This document shows positions 37,674-47,094 of a DNA stretch of 64,000 nt, piece after piece. Source of the stretch: DASZHJ01 sp035541215 (GTDB taxonomy: Bacteria; Pseudomonadota; Alphaproteobacteria; ATCC43930; CGMCC-115725). The stretch is taken from positions 71,448 to 135,447 of the forward strand of contig DATKNV010000013.1 of assembly GCA_035541215.1 (NCBI GenBank), written 5' to 3'. A program made the translations under genes and the position numbers. The notes under the pieces are model-generated. The model was given only the letters and a program-made list of their open reading frames with translations, was not told the origin of the DNA and did no database searches. Positions within the stretch are counted from its first letter, which is position 1. Every line of letters begins with the position of its first letter.

Positions 37674-37976
37674 GTGTCCGCATTATTCGCAGCGATCAGA
37701 CGCGGGAAATGCAAGCCGGGAATGGCGGCCGAGTTCGCAAAGCGGGTGAAGGCGGGCGCGCTGCCCGCTATGAAGCAGATGGAAGGCTTCAAGGCCTACT
37801 ATCTCGTCGCGGGTGCCGACGACACGATCATCGCGGTGTCGCTGTTCTCGAGCAAGACGGTCGCCGAGGGCTCGACACAAAAGCTGATGCCGTGGATCAA
37901 GGAGAATCTCGGTCCTCTCCTGGCCTCTCCGACCGAAGCGACCGACGGCGAGGTCCTCATCATCGAGACCGCGTAG
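37674..37976 (+). CDS. small ABM/dimeric alpha-beta barrel-like protein
   Basis: A 100-residue protein with the ferredoxin-like dimeric barrel pattern of antibiotic-biosynthesis-monooxygenase-like proteins: a first strand (LFAAIRRGKCKPGMAAEFAKRV), the LPAMKQMEGFKAYYLVAGADDT strand-turn and AVSLFSSKTVAEGSTQ. The GTG start at 37674 follows a GGGGGGA site. Function cannot be told; relatives are small monooxygenases or stress proteins. It lies 72 bases after the alcohol dehydrogenase. Confidence 0.65.
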   Translation: MSALFAAIRRGKCKPGMAAEFAKRVKAGALPAMKQMEGFKAYYLVAGADDTIIAVSLFSSKTVAEGSTQKLMPWIKENLGPLLASPTEATDGEVLIIETA

Positions 37977-38042
37977 TGCGGCCACCGACGGGGACACGTC
38001 GGAGTATTATTCGCAGGGCAATACCACACGGGAGCAACATAG

Positions 38043-39107
38043 ATGGCGAAATCGGGAAAGGCCCGCGGGCCCGGCCTGCTGGCACGGCTCAAGAAAGGGC
38101 CGGTCATTTGCGCCGAGGGCTACCTCTTCGAGTTCGAGCGCCGCGGCTACCTGCAAGCCGGCGCCTTCGTACCGGAGGTCGTGCTCGAGCACCCCGACTT
38201 GGTGGAGCAGCTTCATCGCGAGTTCGTGCACGCGGGCTCTGACGTGGTCGAGGCCTTCACCTATTACGGACACCGCGCGAAGCTGCGCCTCATCGGACGC
38301 GAGAAGGACCTCGTGCGGATGAACCGCACAGCGCTCAAGATCGCGAAGAAGGTCGCGCGCGATACCGGCACGCTCCTCGCCGGCAACATCTGCAACACCA
38401 CTTCCTACGTGCCGGGCGATCCCGCGACCGCCAAGGCGAGCCGCAAGATGTTCGACGAGCAGATCGGCTGGGCGGTCGATGCCGGCGTCGACTTCATCGT
38501 CGGCGAGACCTACTCGCATGGCGGCGAGGCGCTGATCGGGCTCGAGGCGATCAAGGCCGCAAAGCAGGTCGCGGTCGTGACGCTCGCGATCCACACCAGC
38601 GGCAAGACGCGCGAGGGCTGGGATCCCGTCGACGCCTGCAAACGCCTCGAGGACGGCGGCGCCGAGGTCGTCGGCCTCAATTGCAGCCGCGGCCCCAAGA
38701 CGATGCTGCCACTCCTGAAGCGCATCCGCAAAGCCGTGAAATGCCACGTCGCGGCCTTGCCGGTGCCCTACCGCACCACGCCCGAGGAGCCGACCTTCCA
38801 GTCCCTCAGCGACAAGCACTGCGACTGCATTCCCGGCGATCATCCCTTTCCGATCGCGCTCGATCCCTTCACCTGCAACCGCTTCGAGATCGCGGAATTC
38901 GGCAAGGCCGCCTACGAGCTCGGCGTGCGCTATCTCGGCGTCTGCTGCGGCGCGGGACCGCATCACATCCGCGCGCTCGCGGAGGCGCTGGGACGGCATC
39001 CGCCGGCGAGCCGCTACTCGCCGGACATGTCCAAGCACTACATTTTCGGCAAGACCAAGGGTCTGCGCGAGCAGAACCTCAGATACGCGAGGCAATTGCG
39101 GGGGTGA
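38043..39107 (+). CDS. betaine-type homocysteine S-methyltransferase
   Basis: A 354-residue zinc methyltransferase of the BHMT/homocysteine S-methyltransferase family. It moves a methyl group from a donor (betaine or a sulfonium such as DMSP or S-methylmethionine) to homocysteine. The zinc ligands are the Cys of GLNCSRGP and the pair in GVCCGAGPHHIRAL; the N-terminal EGYLFEFERRGYLQAGAFVPE and EAFTYYGHRAKL also fit BHMT. It lies 16 bases before a DddP-like gene, suggesting a shared onium substrate. A close paralogue lies at 56469-57527 beside the sarcosine oxidase genes. Confidence 0.88.
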   Translation: MAKSGKARGPGLLARLKKGPVICAEGYLFEFERRGYLQAGAFVPEVVLEHPDLVEQLHREFVHAGSDVVEAFTYYGHRAKLRLIGREKDLVRMNRTALKIAKKVARDTGTLLAGNICNTTSYVPGDPATAKASRKMFDEQIGWAVDAGVDFIVGETYSHGGEALIGLEAIKAAKQVAVVTLAIHTSGKTREGWDPVDACKRLEDGGAEVVGLNCSRGPKTMLPLLKRIRKAVKCHVAALPVPYRTTPEEPTFQSLSDKHCDCIPGDHPFPIALDPFTCNRFEIAEFGKAAYELGVRYLGVCCGAGPHHIRALAEALGRHPPASRYSPDMSKHYIFGKTKGLREQNLRYARQLRG

Positions 39108-39123
39108 TCTCGGAGGGATCGGC

Positions 39124-40374
39124 ATGAGCGACATGCGCGAGGCTCGGATTGCGCCGCGCTGGACCGGCGCGGGCACCAAGGATTACGAGCGCCAGATCGA
39201 CATGGTTAAGCTGCGGGGCTATCGCCTCGCGCGGCTCCAGGCAGAGCTCAAGCGGCACGACTACGCGGCGGCGCTGCTGACCGATCCCATGAACATCCGA
39301 TACGCGACCGGCAGCCGGAACATGTCCGTCTGGACCTCGCACACGCCCGCCCGCTACTGCTTCGTGCCGGCCGAGGGCAAGGCGATCCTCTGGGACTTTC
39401 ACAACTGCGAGCACCTCTCGGCGGGGCTCGAGACCATCAAGGAGACCCGGCCCGCCCGCAGCTTCTACTTCTTCGGCTCCGGAAGCCGCGTCGCGGAGAA
39501 GGCGAAGGGCTGGGCCGACGAGATCGCGGACGTGATCGCGAAGCACTGCGGCGCCAATAAGCGCATCGCGATCGATCGCCTCGATCCCCCGGGAACCCAC
39601 GCGCTCGAGAAGCACGGGATTCAGATTTTCGACGGGCAGGAGCCCGCGGAGGTCGCGCGCGCCGTCAAGTCCGAGGAGGAGATCGCCTGCATGGTTCAGG
39701 CGATCGCGGTCTGCGAGGCCGGCATGGCGAGGATGCGCGACCGCGTCGAGGCAGGCATGACCGAGAATGAGGTCTGGGCGATCCTGCACGAGACCAACAT
39801 CCGCCTCGGCGGGGAATGGATCGAGACCCGTATCCTCTCCTCCGGCGAGCGCACCAATCCCTGGTTCCAGGAATGCGGCGACCGGATCATCCGCCCCGGC
39901 GACCTCGTGAGCTTCGACACCGACCTGATCGGGCCATACGGCTATTGCGCGGACATCTCGCGCACCTATTTCTGCGGCCCCGGCAAGCCGAGCGCGGAGC
40001 AGCGGCGCCTCTACGGCCTCGCGATGGATCAGATCCACTACAACATCGACAAGCTGATGAAGCCCGGCATGAATCTCCGCGAGGCCTCCGAGCTCGCCTG
40101 GCGCATTCCCAATGCCTTCGTCAAGAACCGCTACTCCTGCGTCGCACACGGCGTCGGCCTCTGCGACGAGTGGCCGAAGATCACGCACATTCAGGACCGC
40201 GAGCGCAGCGCCTATGACGGCGAGCTCCTGCCGGGCATGACCATGTGCGTCGAGAGCTACATGGGCGAGGAAGGCGGCGTCGAGGGCATCAAGCTCGAGC
40301 AGCAGGTGCTGATCACGGATGCAGGCTGCAAGCTGCTCTCGACTTTCCCCTTCGAGGAGCAACTCGCGGGCTAG
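39124..40374 (+). CDS. M24-family metalloenzyme, DddP (DMSP lyase)-like
   Basis: A 416-residue pita-bread-fold enzyme. Beyond ordinary M24 aminopeptidases it shares long segments with DMSP lyase DddP: NIRYATGSRNMSVW, GGEWIETRILSSGERTNPWF, FDTDLIGPYGYCADISRT and HGVGLCDEWP. Metal ligands of DddP (Asp265, Asp267, Asp277, His342, Glu377, Glu392) and its catalytic Asp (Asp348) are all present. DddP cleaves dimethylsulfoniopropionate to DMS and acrylate. Non-lyase relatives of this subfamily exist, so peptidase or creatinase-type activity remains possible. GGAGGG precedes the start; the homocysteine methyltransferase gene is directly upstream. Its TAG stop shares a CTAG with the convergent gene. 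Confidence 0.75.
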   Translation: MSDMREARIAPRWTGAGTKDYERQIDMVKLRGYRLARLQAELKRHDYAAALLTDPMNIRYATGSRNMSVWTSHTPARYCFVPAEGKAILWDFHNCEHLSAGLETIKETRPARSFYFFGSGSRVAEKAKGWADEIADVIAKHCGANKRIAIDRLDPPGTHALEKHGIQIFDGQEPAEVARAVKSEEEIACMVQAIAVCEAGMARMRDRVEAGMTENEVWAILHETNIRLGGEWIETRILSSGERTNPWFQECGDRIIRPGDLVSFDTDLIGPYGYCADISRTYFCGPGKPSAEQRRLYGLAMDQIHYNIDKLMKPGMNLREASELAWRIPNAFVKNRYSCVAHGVGLCDEWPKITHIQDRERSAYDGELLPGMTMCVESYMGEEGGVEGIKLEQQVLITDAGCKLLSTFPFEEQLAG

Positions 40375-41489
40375 AGCCGCGTCCGCGCGAGCGTCGCCTC
40401 GTCGAGCTCGACGCCGAAGCCGGGACGATTGGAGAGCTCGATGCAGCCGTCGGCGGTCGCCTCGAGCGGCCTCGAGAGAATGAAATCGCGCCGCTCCGGC
40501 GTCCATTCCGGCGGATCGAAGGGGAATTCGAGATAGGGTCCGGCACCGATGCCGGCGGCAAGATGGGCGTTCGCGACCACCGCAAGCCCGTCGCCCCAGG
40601 TGTGCGGCGTAAAGGCGAGGCCGCGCCCGAGCACCTCACGCCCGAGCCTCGCAAGGCCGGTGATGCCGCCGACCATCGTCGCGTCGGGCTGGTAGACGTC
40701 GAGGCACTCGCGCTCCATGAGCGTGCGGAATTCGTAGATCTCGCGGTTGAGCTCACCGCCGGCGATCCGAACCTTCGCACGCCGGCGCAGCTTCGCCATG
40801 CCGGCATAGTCGGCGCGATGGAGCGGCTCCTCCATCCAATAGACGCCGAGCTCGTCGAGAACGCGTGCGACCTCCGCCGCGGTCGAAAGGGTCCAGGGCT
40901 GCGTGTTGTCCCAGGGCATTCGCCAACCCTGATTGCAATCGACCATGAGGACGAGCCGATCGCCGACGGCAGCGCGGGCCGCGGCAATGACGGCGATGTC
41001 CTCGCGCCAGTCCGGCCGCTGGAACCGGACCTTGAGCGCGGGAAAGCCACGGGCGAGATAGGCGCGCGCGGCATCCGCCATTGCTTCCGGCCCACGCGAG
41101 GTGCCGGAGGAGGCATAAACTCGCTGCCTCCCGGATTTCCCGCCCAGCAGCTTCCAGCAGGGCTCGCCCTTGATCTTGCCCGCGAGGTCCCAGAGCGCGA
41201 GATCGAGCGGCCAGCAGCGGCCGTAATGGAAGGAGAGATTCTCGATCACTCCCGCATGGCGATCGAGATCGAGAGGATCGCGGCCGATGAAGAGGTCCTC
41301 GTGCCCCTCGAATCCCAGCATCAGGTCGCCGGAGCCGATGCCCGTCAATCCTGCGTCGGTCGCAACCCGCACCACAGTCGCTCGAAAGCTCGTCCGCGGC
41401 CGGCTGTCCCAGGCGGCATGAAAGGGCGGATCGAGCGGGAGCCGATGATGGCTGATCGCAATGCCCGTGATCTTCATGGACGAGATCAT
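40371..41489 (-). CDS. mandelate racemase / muconate lactonizing enzyme family protein
   Basis: A 372-residue enolase-superfamily enzyme that abstracts a proton alpha to a carboxylate. The capping domain (residues 1-130) is followed by a barrel with the metal ligands Asp in VLMVDCNQGW, Glu in YWMEEPLHRADY and the Glu of RIAGGE; a Lys in FPALKVRFQRP is the likely first base and FTPHTWGDGL the second-face His. The reaction (dehydratase, racemase or epimerase) is not decided by the sequence. It stands alone, convergent with the DddP-like gene. Confidence 0.85.
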   Translation of the reverse strand: MISSMKITGIAISHHRLPLDPPFHAAWDSRPRTSFRATVVRVATDAGLTGIGSGDLMLGFEGHEDLFIGRDPLDLDRHAGVIENLSFHYGRCWPLDLALWDLAGKIKGEPCWKLLGGKSGRQRVYASSGTSRGPEAMADAARAYLARGFPALKVRFQRPDWREDIAVIAAARAAVGDRLVLMVDCNQGWRMPWDNTQPWTLSTAAEVARVLDELGVYWMEEPLHRADYAGMAKLRRRAKVRIAGGELNREIYEFRTLMERECLDVYQPDATMVGGITGLARLGREVLGRGLAFTPHTWGDGLAVVANAHLAAGIGAGPYLEFPFDPPEWTPERRDFILSRPLEATADGCIELSNRPGFGVELDEATLARTRL

Positions 41490-41640
41490 AGCGAATGCCG
41501 AGCGTCGCGCCCGCGATTCCTTGACATTGCAATGGGCGCCTCGGAGGATATCGCGTTCTCAATCGACGCGCCCTGGGCCGCCCGAGGAGACGCCGTCGAG
41601 GTCTACACGTCCGGGTGGCTCGCCCAGCAGGGAGGCTGCC

Positions 41641-43326
41641 ATGACCGATGATCGCGAGCACAAATACATTCCCGTCCTGAAGCGCAATCTCGCCGACGGC
41701 AAGATCGACCGGCGCGAGTTCCTGCGCACGGCAACGCTCCTGGGCATGTCGGCCTCGGCAGCCTACGCCTTCGCCGGAAAGGTCGCGGGCGGCAGTTTCG
41801 TGAGCCCCGCGCAGGCGCAGGCCGTGATGCCCAAGGGCGGCACGATGCGTCTCGGCATGCGCTGCCAGGATCTGAAGACCCCGCACAAATATAGCTGGGT
41901 CGAATCCTCGAACGCAGGGCGCATGGTCTACGACTATCTCACCAAGACCGGCGTCGACAACGTGACGCGCCCCGCGCTCTGCGCGAAGTGGGAGGCGAGC
42001 GAGGATCTCAAGACCTGGACGCTCTATCTCCGCAAGGACGTGAAATGGCACGACGGGCGCCAATTCACGGCGGAGGACGTCGTCTGGAACTTGAAGCACG
42101 TCCTCGACCCCGCGACCGGCTCCTCGGTGCTCGGCCTCTTCAAGGGCTTCATCATGGAGGACTACGAGACCGGCGAGAAGGACGACAAGGGCAACCCCAA
42201 GAAGTCCTCGCGGCTCTGGGACGCGCAAGCGATCCAGAAGGTCGACGACTTCACCGTCCGCCTCAACGGCAAGTCGCCGCAGCTCGCGATCCCCGAGAAC
42301 CTCTTCCACTATCCGCTGCTCATTATGGATCCCGCGAGCGGTGGCATTCACAAGGTCGGCGCCAACGGAACCGGCGCCTTCATGATGGTCGAGGACGAGG
42401 TCGGCCGGCGCCAGGTCTACAAGCCCAACAAGAGCTACTGGGGCGGCGGACCCTACGTCGACGAGTGGCAGAACATCGATCTCGGAGACGACTCTGCGGC
42501 GGCGCTGAGCGCGCTCGCCTCGAAGCAGGTGGACGGGCTCTATCTCGGCGAGGTCGCGCAGCTCGATGCGATGCGCCAGCTCGCGCACGTGCAGATGTAT
42601 GACGTCGGCACCGCCTATACCGCGGTCGCGCGTTTCCATCCGCAGAAGCCTTTCGACGACAAGCGCGTGCGTCAGGCGATGCGCTATGCGATCGACAGCG
42701 AGAGCGTGCTCAAAATCTCCTACCGAGGCCTCGGTCTCCCGGGCGAGCATCATCACGTCTGCAAGGTCCATCCGGAATACGCTCAGCTCGCGCCCTTCAA
42801 GCAGGACATCGAGAAGGCGAAGAAGCTGCTGGCGGATGCGGGATATCCCAACGGCATCGACGCCGAGATCGCGGCGCGGCCCCAGCCGGACTGGGAGCTC
42901 GTCGCCGTGCAGACCATGGTCGAGCAATGGAAGGCCGCTGATATTCGCATCAAGATCAACGTCATGCCCTCGACCCAGTATTGGGACGTCTGGACCAAGG
43001 TGCCCTTCGGCTTCACGACCTGGGCGCACCGGCCGCTCGGCGTGATGACGCTCGGGCTTGCCTATCGCACCGGCGTGCCCTGGAACGAGTCCGCCTTCTC
43101 GAATCCCGAGTTCGATAAGCTGCTTTCGCAGGCCGAGGGCATCCTCGACGTCGACAAGCGCCGCGAGGTGATGGCGAAGCTCGAGACCATCCTGCAGGAG
43201 GAGGGCAACATCGTGCAGCCGGTCTGGCGCTCGCTCTTCACCTTCATGGACAAGCGGGTCAAGGGCTTCAAGATGCATCCGACGGGATACATCTTCGCCA
43301 ACGAGATCGGGATCGAGGCGGCTTGA
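41641..43326 (+). CDS. ABC transporter substrate-binding protein family 5, Tat-exported
   Basis: A 561-residue peptide/opine/nickel-type binding protein. The start at ATG 41641 follows GGAGG. A twin-arginine-like signal (KIDRREFLRTATLLGMSASA) and a cleavage site near AQAQA lie in the first 60 residues. Family 5 segments are WTLYLRKDVKWHDGRQFTAEDV, DDKRVRQAMRYAIDSESVL and AKKLLADAGYPNG. It is on the plus strand while matching permease and ATPase genes lie convergently on the minus strand, so it probably serves that transporter. Its TTGA overlap with the next gene links it to a 2-oxoglutarate oxygenase. Confidence 0.88.
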   Translation: MTDDREHKYIPVLKRNLADGKIDRREFLRTATLLGMSASAAYAFAGKVAGGSFVSPAQAQAVMPKGGTMRLGMRCQDLKTPHKYSWVESSNAGRMVYDYLTKTGVDNVTRPALCAKWEASEDLKTWTLYLRKDVKWHDGRQFTAEDVVWNLKHVLDPATGSSVLGLFKGFIMEDYETGEKDDKGNPKKSSRLWDAQAIQKVDDFTVRLNGKSPQLAIPENLFHYPLLIMDPASGGIHKVGANGTGAFMMVEDEVGRRQVYKPNKSYWGGGPYVDEWQNIDLGDDSAAALSALASKQVDGLYLGEVAQLDAMRQLAHVQMYDVGTAYTAVARFHPQKPFDDKRVRQAMRYAIDSESVLKISYRGLGLPGEHHHVCKVHPEYAQLAPFKQDIEKAKKLLADAGYPNGIDAEIAARPQPDWELVAVQTMVEQWKAADIRIKINVMPSTQYWDVWTKVPFGFTTWAHRPLGVMTLGLAYRTGVPWNESAFSNPEFDKLLSQAEGILDVDKRREVMAKLETILQEEGNIVQPVWRSLFTFMDKRVKGFKMHPTGYIFANEIGIEAA

Positions 43327-44147
43327 GCGCGGCAGTCGCCGAGGCGGAGAGGCCGATCGCGAGCGCGATCGACCTCGCCCGCTATCCCCTCGACGATCTC
43401 GACGGCCCCGGTGCCGTGGCGCTCATCGCGGAATGCCGGCGGCAGCTCGCGGCGACTGGCTCCTGCCTCCTCACGCATTTCCTGACGGATGCGGCGACCG
43501 CGGCGATGGCAGCGGAGGCGCGCGCCTTGGAGCCGCTGGCGCATCGCGAGCGGCACAACAAAAGCACCGCCTATCTCGAGGCGCCCGACGAGAGCTTCCC
43601 GGAGGGTCATCCGAAGCGGCGCCTGCAGCCGACCTCCGTCGGCGCCATCGCCTACGACCTTATTCCGAGGGAGTCGCTCATCCGCCGGCTCTACGAATGG
43701 GACGGCCTCCTGCTCTTCCTCGAGCGCGCGCTCGGCCGCGGCACGCTCTATCGCTACGCCGATCCCCTGGGCGGGCTCAACGTCGCGGCGATGGGCGCGG
43801 GCGAGGCGCTGCTCTGGCATTTCGACCAGACCGATTTCGTGGTGTCGCTGATGCTGCAAAAGAGCATCCGCGGCGGGGTCTTCGAATACGTGCCGCACAT
43901 CCGCAGCGCCGACGCGCCCAACTATGGCCGCGTGCAGCGCCTGCTCGAGGGGTCGCGCGAGGAGGTGATCGAGCTCGACCTCGAGCCCGGCACGCTCGCC
44001 CTCTTCGAGGGGCGCTATTCGATCCACCGCGTGAGTCCCATCGAGGGTCCGACGACGCGCCTCATCGCGCTGCTGGGCTACGACACGAAGCCCGGCACGA
44101 TGAGCTCGGAACGGCTGAAGCTCCGGCGCTACGGCCGCATCGCCTGA
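43323..44147 (+). CDS. HalD/ArpA-like 2-oxoglutarate/Fe(II) oxygenase
   Basis: A 274-residue cupin-fold oxygenase, starting with TTG in the overlap with the binding-protein stop. The facial triad is His166 and Asp168 in LLWHFDQTDFVVSLML and His235 in YSIHRVSP. The segment GGVFEYVPHIRS and LLEGSREEVIELDLEPGTLALF match HalD/BesD/ArpA-type proteins that act on free amino acids. Carrier-free halogenases of this group have Gly in place of the Asp; here Asp is kept, so hydroxylation is expected. Co-location with an uptake system suggests it modifies an imported amino acid or peptide. It overlaps the convergent ATPase gene by 19 bases. Confidence 0.8.
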   Translation: MSAAVAEAERPIASAIDLARYPLDDLDGPGAVALIAECRRQLAATGSCLLTHFLTDAATAAMAAEARALEPLAHRERHNKSTAYLEAPDESFPEGHPKRRLQPTSVGAIAYDLIPRESLIRRLYEWDGLLLFLERALGRGTLYRYADPLGGLNVAAMGAGEALLWHFDQTDFVVSLMLQKSIRGGVFEYVPHIRSADAPNYGRVQRLLEGSREEVIELDLEPGTLALFEGRYSIHRVSPIEGPTTRLIALLGYDTKPGTMSSERLKLRRYGRIA

Positions 44148-46183
44148 GTCTCGCCGGAGCCGAGCTCCGACGCGGGTATGTGGCAGACGATCCGGTGGCC
44201 CTCCGGAAGATGTTGCGTCGGCGGCGGCGCGGTCTCGCAGATCGCGCCGAGCTTGCGATGGCAGCGCGAGGCGAAGGGACAGCCCTGGGGCACGTCGATC
44301 GCGCTCGGAAGACTTCCCTCGAGGATGATGCGCGCGCCGTGGCGCTCGGGATCGGGCTCGGGCACCGCCGATAGAAGCGCCTCGGTATAGGGATGGAACG
44401 GTGGCGCGAAGACCGCATCGACCGGCCCATATTCCACGACTTTGCCGAGATACATGACGGCGACGTGGTCCGCGAGATAGCGAACCACCGCGAGGTCGTG
44501 CGAGATGAAGACGAGGCTCAAGCCGCGCCCGGTCTGGATCTCCGAGAGCAGATTGATGATCGCGGCCTGCACGGACGCATCGAGCGAGGAAACCGGCTCG
44601 TCCGCGATGACGGCCTCGGGCTCGCCCGCGAGCGCGCGGGCGATGGCGACGCGCTGCTTCTGCCCGCCCGAAAGCTGCGACGGCTTGCGCCGTGCAAGCT
44701 CCGGCGGCAGGCCCACGACGCTCAGCAGCCGCTCCGCTTCCTGCCAAGCCTCCGCGCCGCCGAGGCCGCGCAGGCGCCGAGCCGCGCGGGCGACGGAATA
44801 GCCCGCGGCGTGGCTCGGGTTGAGCGTGCTCTCGGGATTCTGGAACACCATCTGCAGCTTGCGCTTGAGCGCGGCGGGGCGCGCCTCGACGGGTATGGCG
44901 CCGATCTCCTCGCCGTCGAGCGTCGCTCGTCCCGCGCTCGCGACCTCGAGCCCGCTGAGGACTCGCGCGAAGGTCGACTTGCCGCAGCCGGATTCCCCGA
45001 CGATGGCCAAGGTCTCGCCCCGCTCGAGCTCGAGGTCGATGCCATTGAGCGCGCGCACGGGCGCGCCGCGGCGGCCGAACACCCCGCCCGACTGCCGATA
45101 GCGCTTGGCAAGCGCCTCCGCATGGACGAGCACATCGGCAGCTTTCTCCTCGGCATGGACCGGCGCCAGCCCCCTCTCCTGCCGCCAAGGCCCGAGCTCT
45201 CCCGCCTTGACGCAGCGCACGAAATGCCCGCCGCCGCCGGGCAACTCCACATCGGGTATCGTGCCCACCGTGCAGCGTCCGGGCTCCGCATGGGCGCAGC
45301 GGGGCGCGAAGCCGCAGCCGCTGGGGCGCGCGATCGGAGAGGCCGGGCGCCCGGGGATCGGCCGCAGCGGCGTCTCGTGCTTGCTACGGCCGAGACGCGG
45401 CAGGCATTCGAGAAGACCGCGGGTATAGGGATGCCGGGGGTCGCGGAAGACGTCGCCGATCCGCCCCTCCTCGACGATCTCCCCGCCATAGAGCACGGCG
45501 AGGCGATCGCAGACCTGCGCCACCGTGCCGAGATTGTGGCTGATGAAGAGGAGCGCGGTGTCGTGCTTGCGGCGGAGCTCCTGCACCAGCGCGAGGACCG
45601 CCGCCTCCACCGTCACGTCGAGGCCGGTCGTGGGCTCGTCCATGACAAGGAGCGCGGGCTTCCCGATGAGCGCCATGGCAATGACGATGCGCTGCTGCTG
45701 CCCGCCCGAGAGCTGATGCGGGTAGCGCGCCATGATGGCGGCGGGATCGGCGAAATTCACCTCGACGAGCATCGCGAGCGCGCGGCGCCGCGCCTCCTCG
45801 GCGTCGGCGCCTTCGTGCAGCATCGGCACCTCCATGAGCTGCCGCCCGATGGTCATCACGGGATTGAGGCTGCTCATGGGGTCCTGATAGACCATGGCGA
45901 TGCGGCGGCCCCGGATGCTCCGGAGCTCGGCCTCGCCCATGGCGGCGATGTCCTTCCCCTCGAAGAGGATGCGGCCTCCGGCGATGCGTCCGAGCGGACC
46001 CAGGTAGCGCATGATCGCGAAGGCAACGGTGGATTTGCCCGAGCCGGACTCGCCCACGAGCCCCAGCGCCTCGCCGCGCGCGATGCGGAAGCTCAGATCC
46101 GGAGCGACCACGATCTCGCCCGCGCGCAGCCCGTAGGATAGCCGCACGCGCTCGACCTCGAGGACCGGCGCCCGCTCACTCAC
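44129..46183 (-). CDS. dipeptide-type ABC transporter ATPase, fused DppD-DppF
   Basis: A 684-residue protein with two complete ATPase domains. The first has GESGSGKST, DPMSSLNPVMT, LSGGQQQR and LLVMDEPTTGLD; the second, from about residue 360, has GESGCGKST, NPESTLNPSH, LSGGQKQR and AVIADEPVSSLD. Each domain ends in the oligopeptide C-terminal zone with a Cys-rich tail (SGCGFAPRC, QGCPFASRC) that may bind an iron-sulfur centre. It overlaps the upstream permease gene by eight bases. Confidence 0.93.
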   Translation of the reverse strand: MSERAPVLEVERVRLSYGLRAGEIVVAPDLSFRIARGEALGLVGESGSGKSTVAFAIMRYLGPLGRIAGGRILFEGKDIAAMGEAELRSIRGRRIAMVYQDPMSSLNPVMTIGRQLMEVPMLHEGADAEEARRRALAMLVEVNFADPAAIMARYPHQLSGGQQQRIVIAMALIGKPALLVMDEPTTGLDVTVEAAVLALVQELRRKHDTALLFISHNLGTVAQVCDRLAVLYGGEIVEEGRIGDVFRDPRHPYTRGLLECLPRLGRSKHETPLRPIPGRPASPIARPSGCGFAPRCAHAEPGRCTVGTIPDVELPGGGGHFVRCVKAGELGPWRQERGLAPVHAEEKAADVLVHAEALAKRYRQSGGVFGRRGAPVRALNGIDLELERGETLAIVGESGCGKSTFARVLSGLEVASAGRATLDGEEIGAIPVEARPAALKRKLQMVFQNPESTLNPSHAAGYSVARAARRLRGLGGAEAWQEAERLLSVVGLPPELARRKPSQLSGGQKQRVAIARALAGEPEAVIADEPVSSLDASVQAAIINLLSEIQTGRGLSLVFISHDLAVVRYLADHVAVMYLGKVVEYGPVDAVFAPPFHPYTEALLSAVPEPDPERHGARIILEGSLPSAIDVPQGCPFASRCHRKLGAICETAPPPTQHLPEGHRIVCHIPASELGSGETQAMRP

Positions 46184-47087
46184 GGAGCGCGGTCTCGCGG
46201 AGGCCGATCGCGAGCAGATTGAACCCCACGACGATCGAGGAGATCGCCGCGCAGGGAATGAGCGACATGTGCGGCCAGACCGACATCATGCCGTAGGTGT
46301 CCTTCACCATGCCGCCCCAATCGGGATCGGGCGGCGGCAAGCCGATCCCGAGGAAGCCGAGCACGCCGATGGTGATGGTCGTGTAGCCCATGCGCAGACA
46401 CATATCCACGATGAGCGGTCCCCGCGCATTGGGGAGGATCTCCACGAACATGATGTAGAGCGCGGACTCCCCGCGCATCTTCGCGGCAGCGACGTATTCG
46501 CGGTTGCGCAGATCGAGCGTGAGGCCCCGGACGATCCGCGCGATGATCGGCGCCTTCGTGATCGCGATCACGAGGACGATGTTGAGCGCGGAGGAGCCGA
46601 ACATCGCCAGCACGATCATGTAGAGGATGATCACCGGGAAGGACAGCAGGATGTCCGCGACGCGGGAAATCACGAGGTCGATGACGCCGCGGAAATAGCC
46701 CGCGCAGAGGCCGAGGATCGTTCCGACGGCGGCGGCGGAGAGCACCGCGACGGGTGCCACCGTCAGCACGCGCCTCGCGCCCCAAAGGAGCCGGGAGAGA
46801 ATGTCGCGCCCGAGATGGTCGGTCCCGAGCCAATGCGCCGCAGACGGCGTCGGATGCGCTGCCGCCGCAACGTCCGTCGCATTGGGAGGATAGGGCGCAA
46901 TGACCGGCGCGAGCACCGCCATCGCGACCCAGAAGAGTACGATCGAGAGCCCCACCACCGTGGTCGTGGATTCGCCGAGCCGGCCGGCGAGCGCGAGACG
47001 CGCCCCGAGCCGCCGCGCGACTTCCTTGCGCTCGCGCGCGGGCTCCGCTCTCGCTGCCCTCGTTTCGGTGGTGCCGTCGAGACCCAT
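46176..47087 (-). CDS. dipeptide-type ABC transporter permease (DppC family)
   Basis: A 303-residue permease. After a cytoplasmic N-terminus comes the first helix (TVVGLSIVLFWVAMAVLAPVIAPY) and the DppC marker WLGTDHLGRDILSRLLWGARR, then four more helices and the EAA-like loop AAAKMRGESALYIMFVEILPNARGPL. It pairs with the DppB-like gene seven bases upstream. Confidence 0.92.
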   Translation of the reverse strand: MGLDGTTETRAARAEPARERKEVARRLGARLALAGRLGESTTTVVGLSIVLFWVAMAVLAPVIAPYPPNATDVAAAAHPTPSAAHWLGTDHLGRDILSRLLWGARRVLTVAPVAVLSAAAVGTILGLCAGYFRGVIDLVISRVADILLSFPVIILYMIVLAMFGSSALNIVLVIAITKAPIIARIVRGLTLDLRNREYVAAAKMRGESALYIMFVEILPNARGPLIVDMCLRMGYTTITIGVLGFLGIGLPPPDPDWGGMVKDTYGMMSVWPHMSLIPCAAISSIVVGFNLLAIGLRETALRE

Positions 47088-47094
47088 TGCCGCC

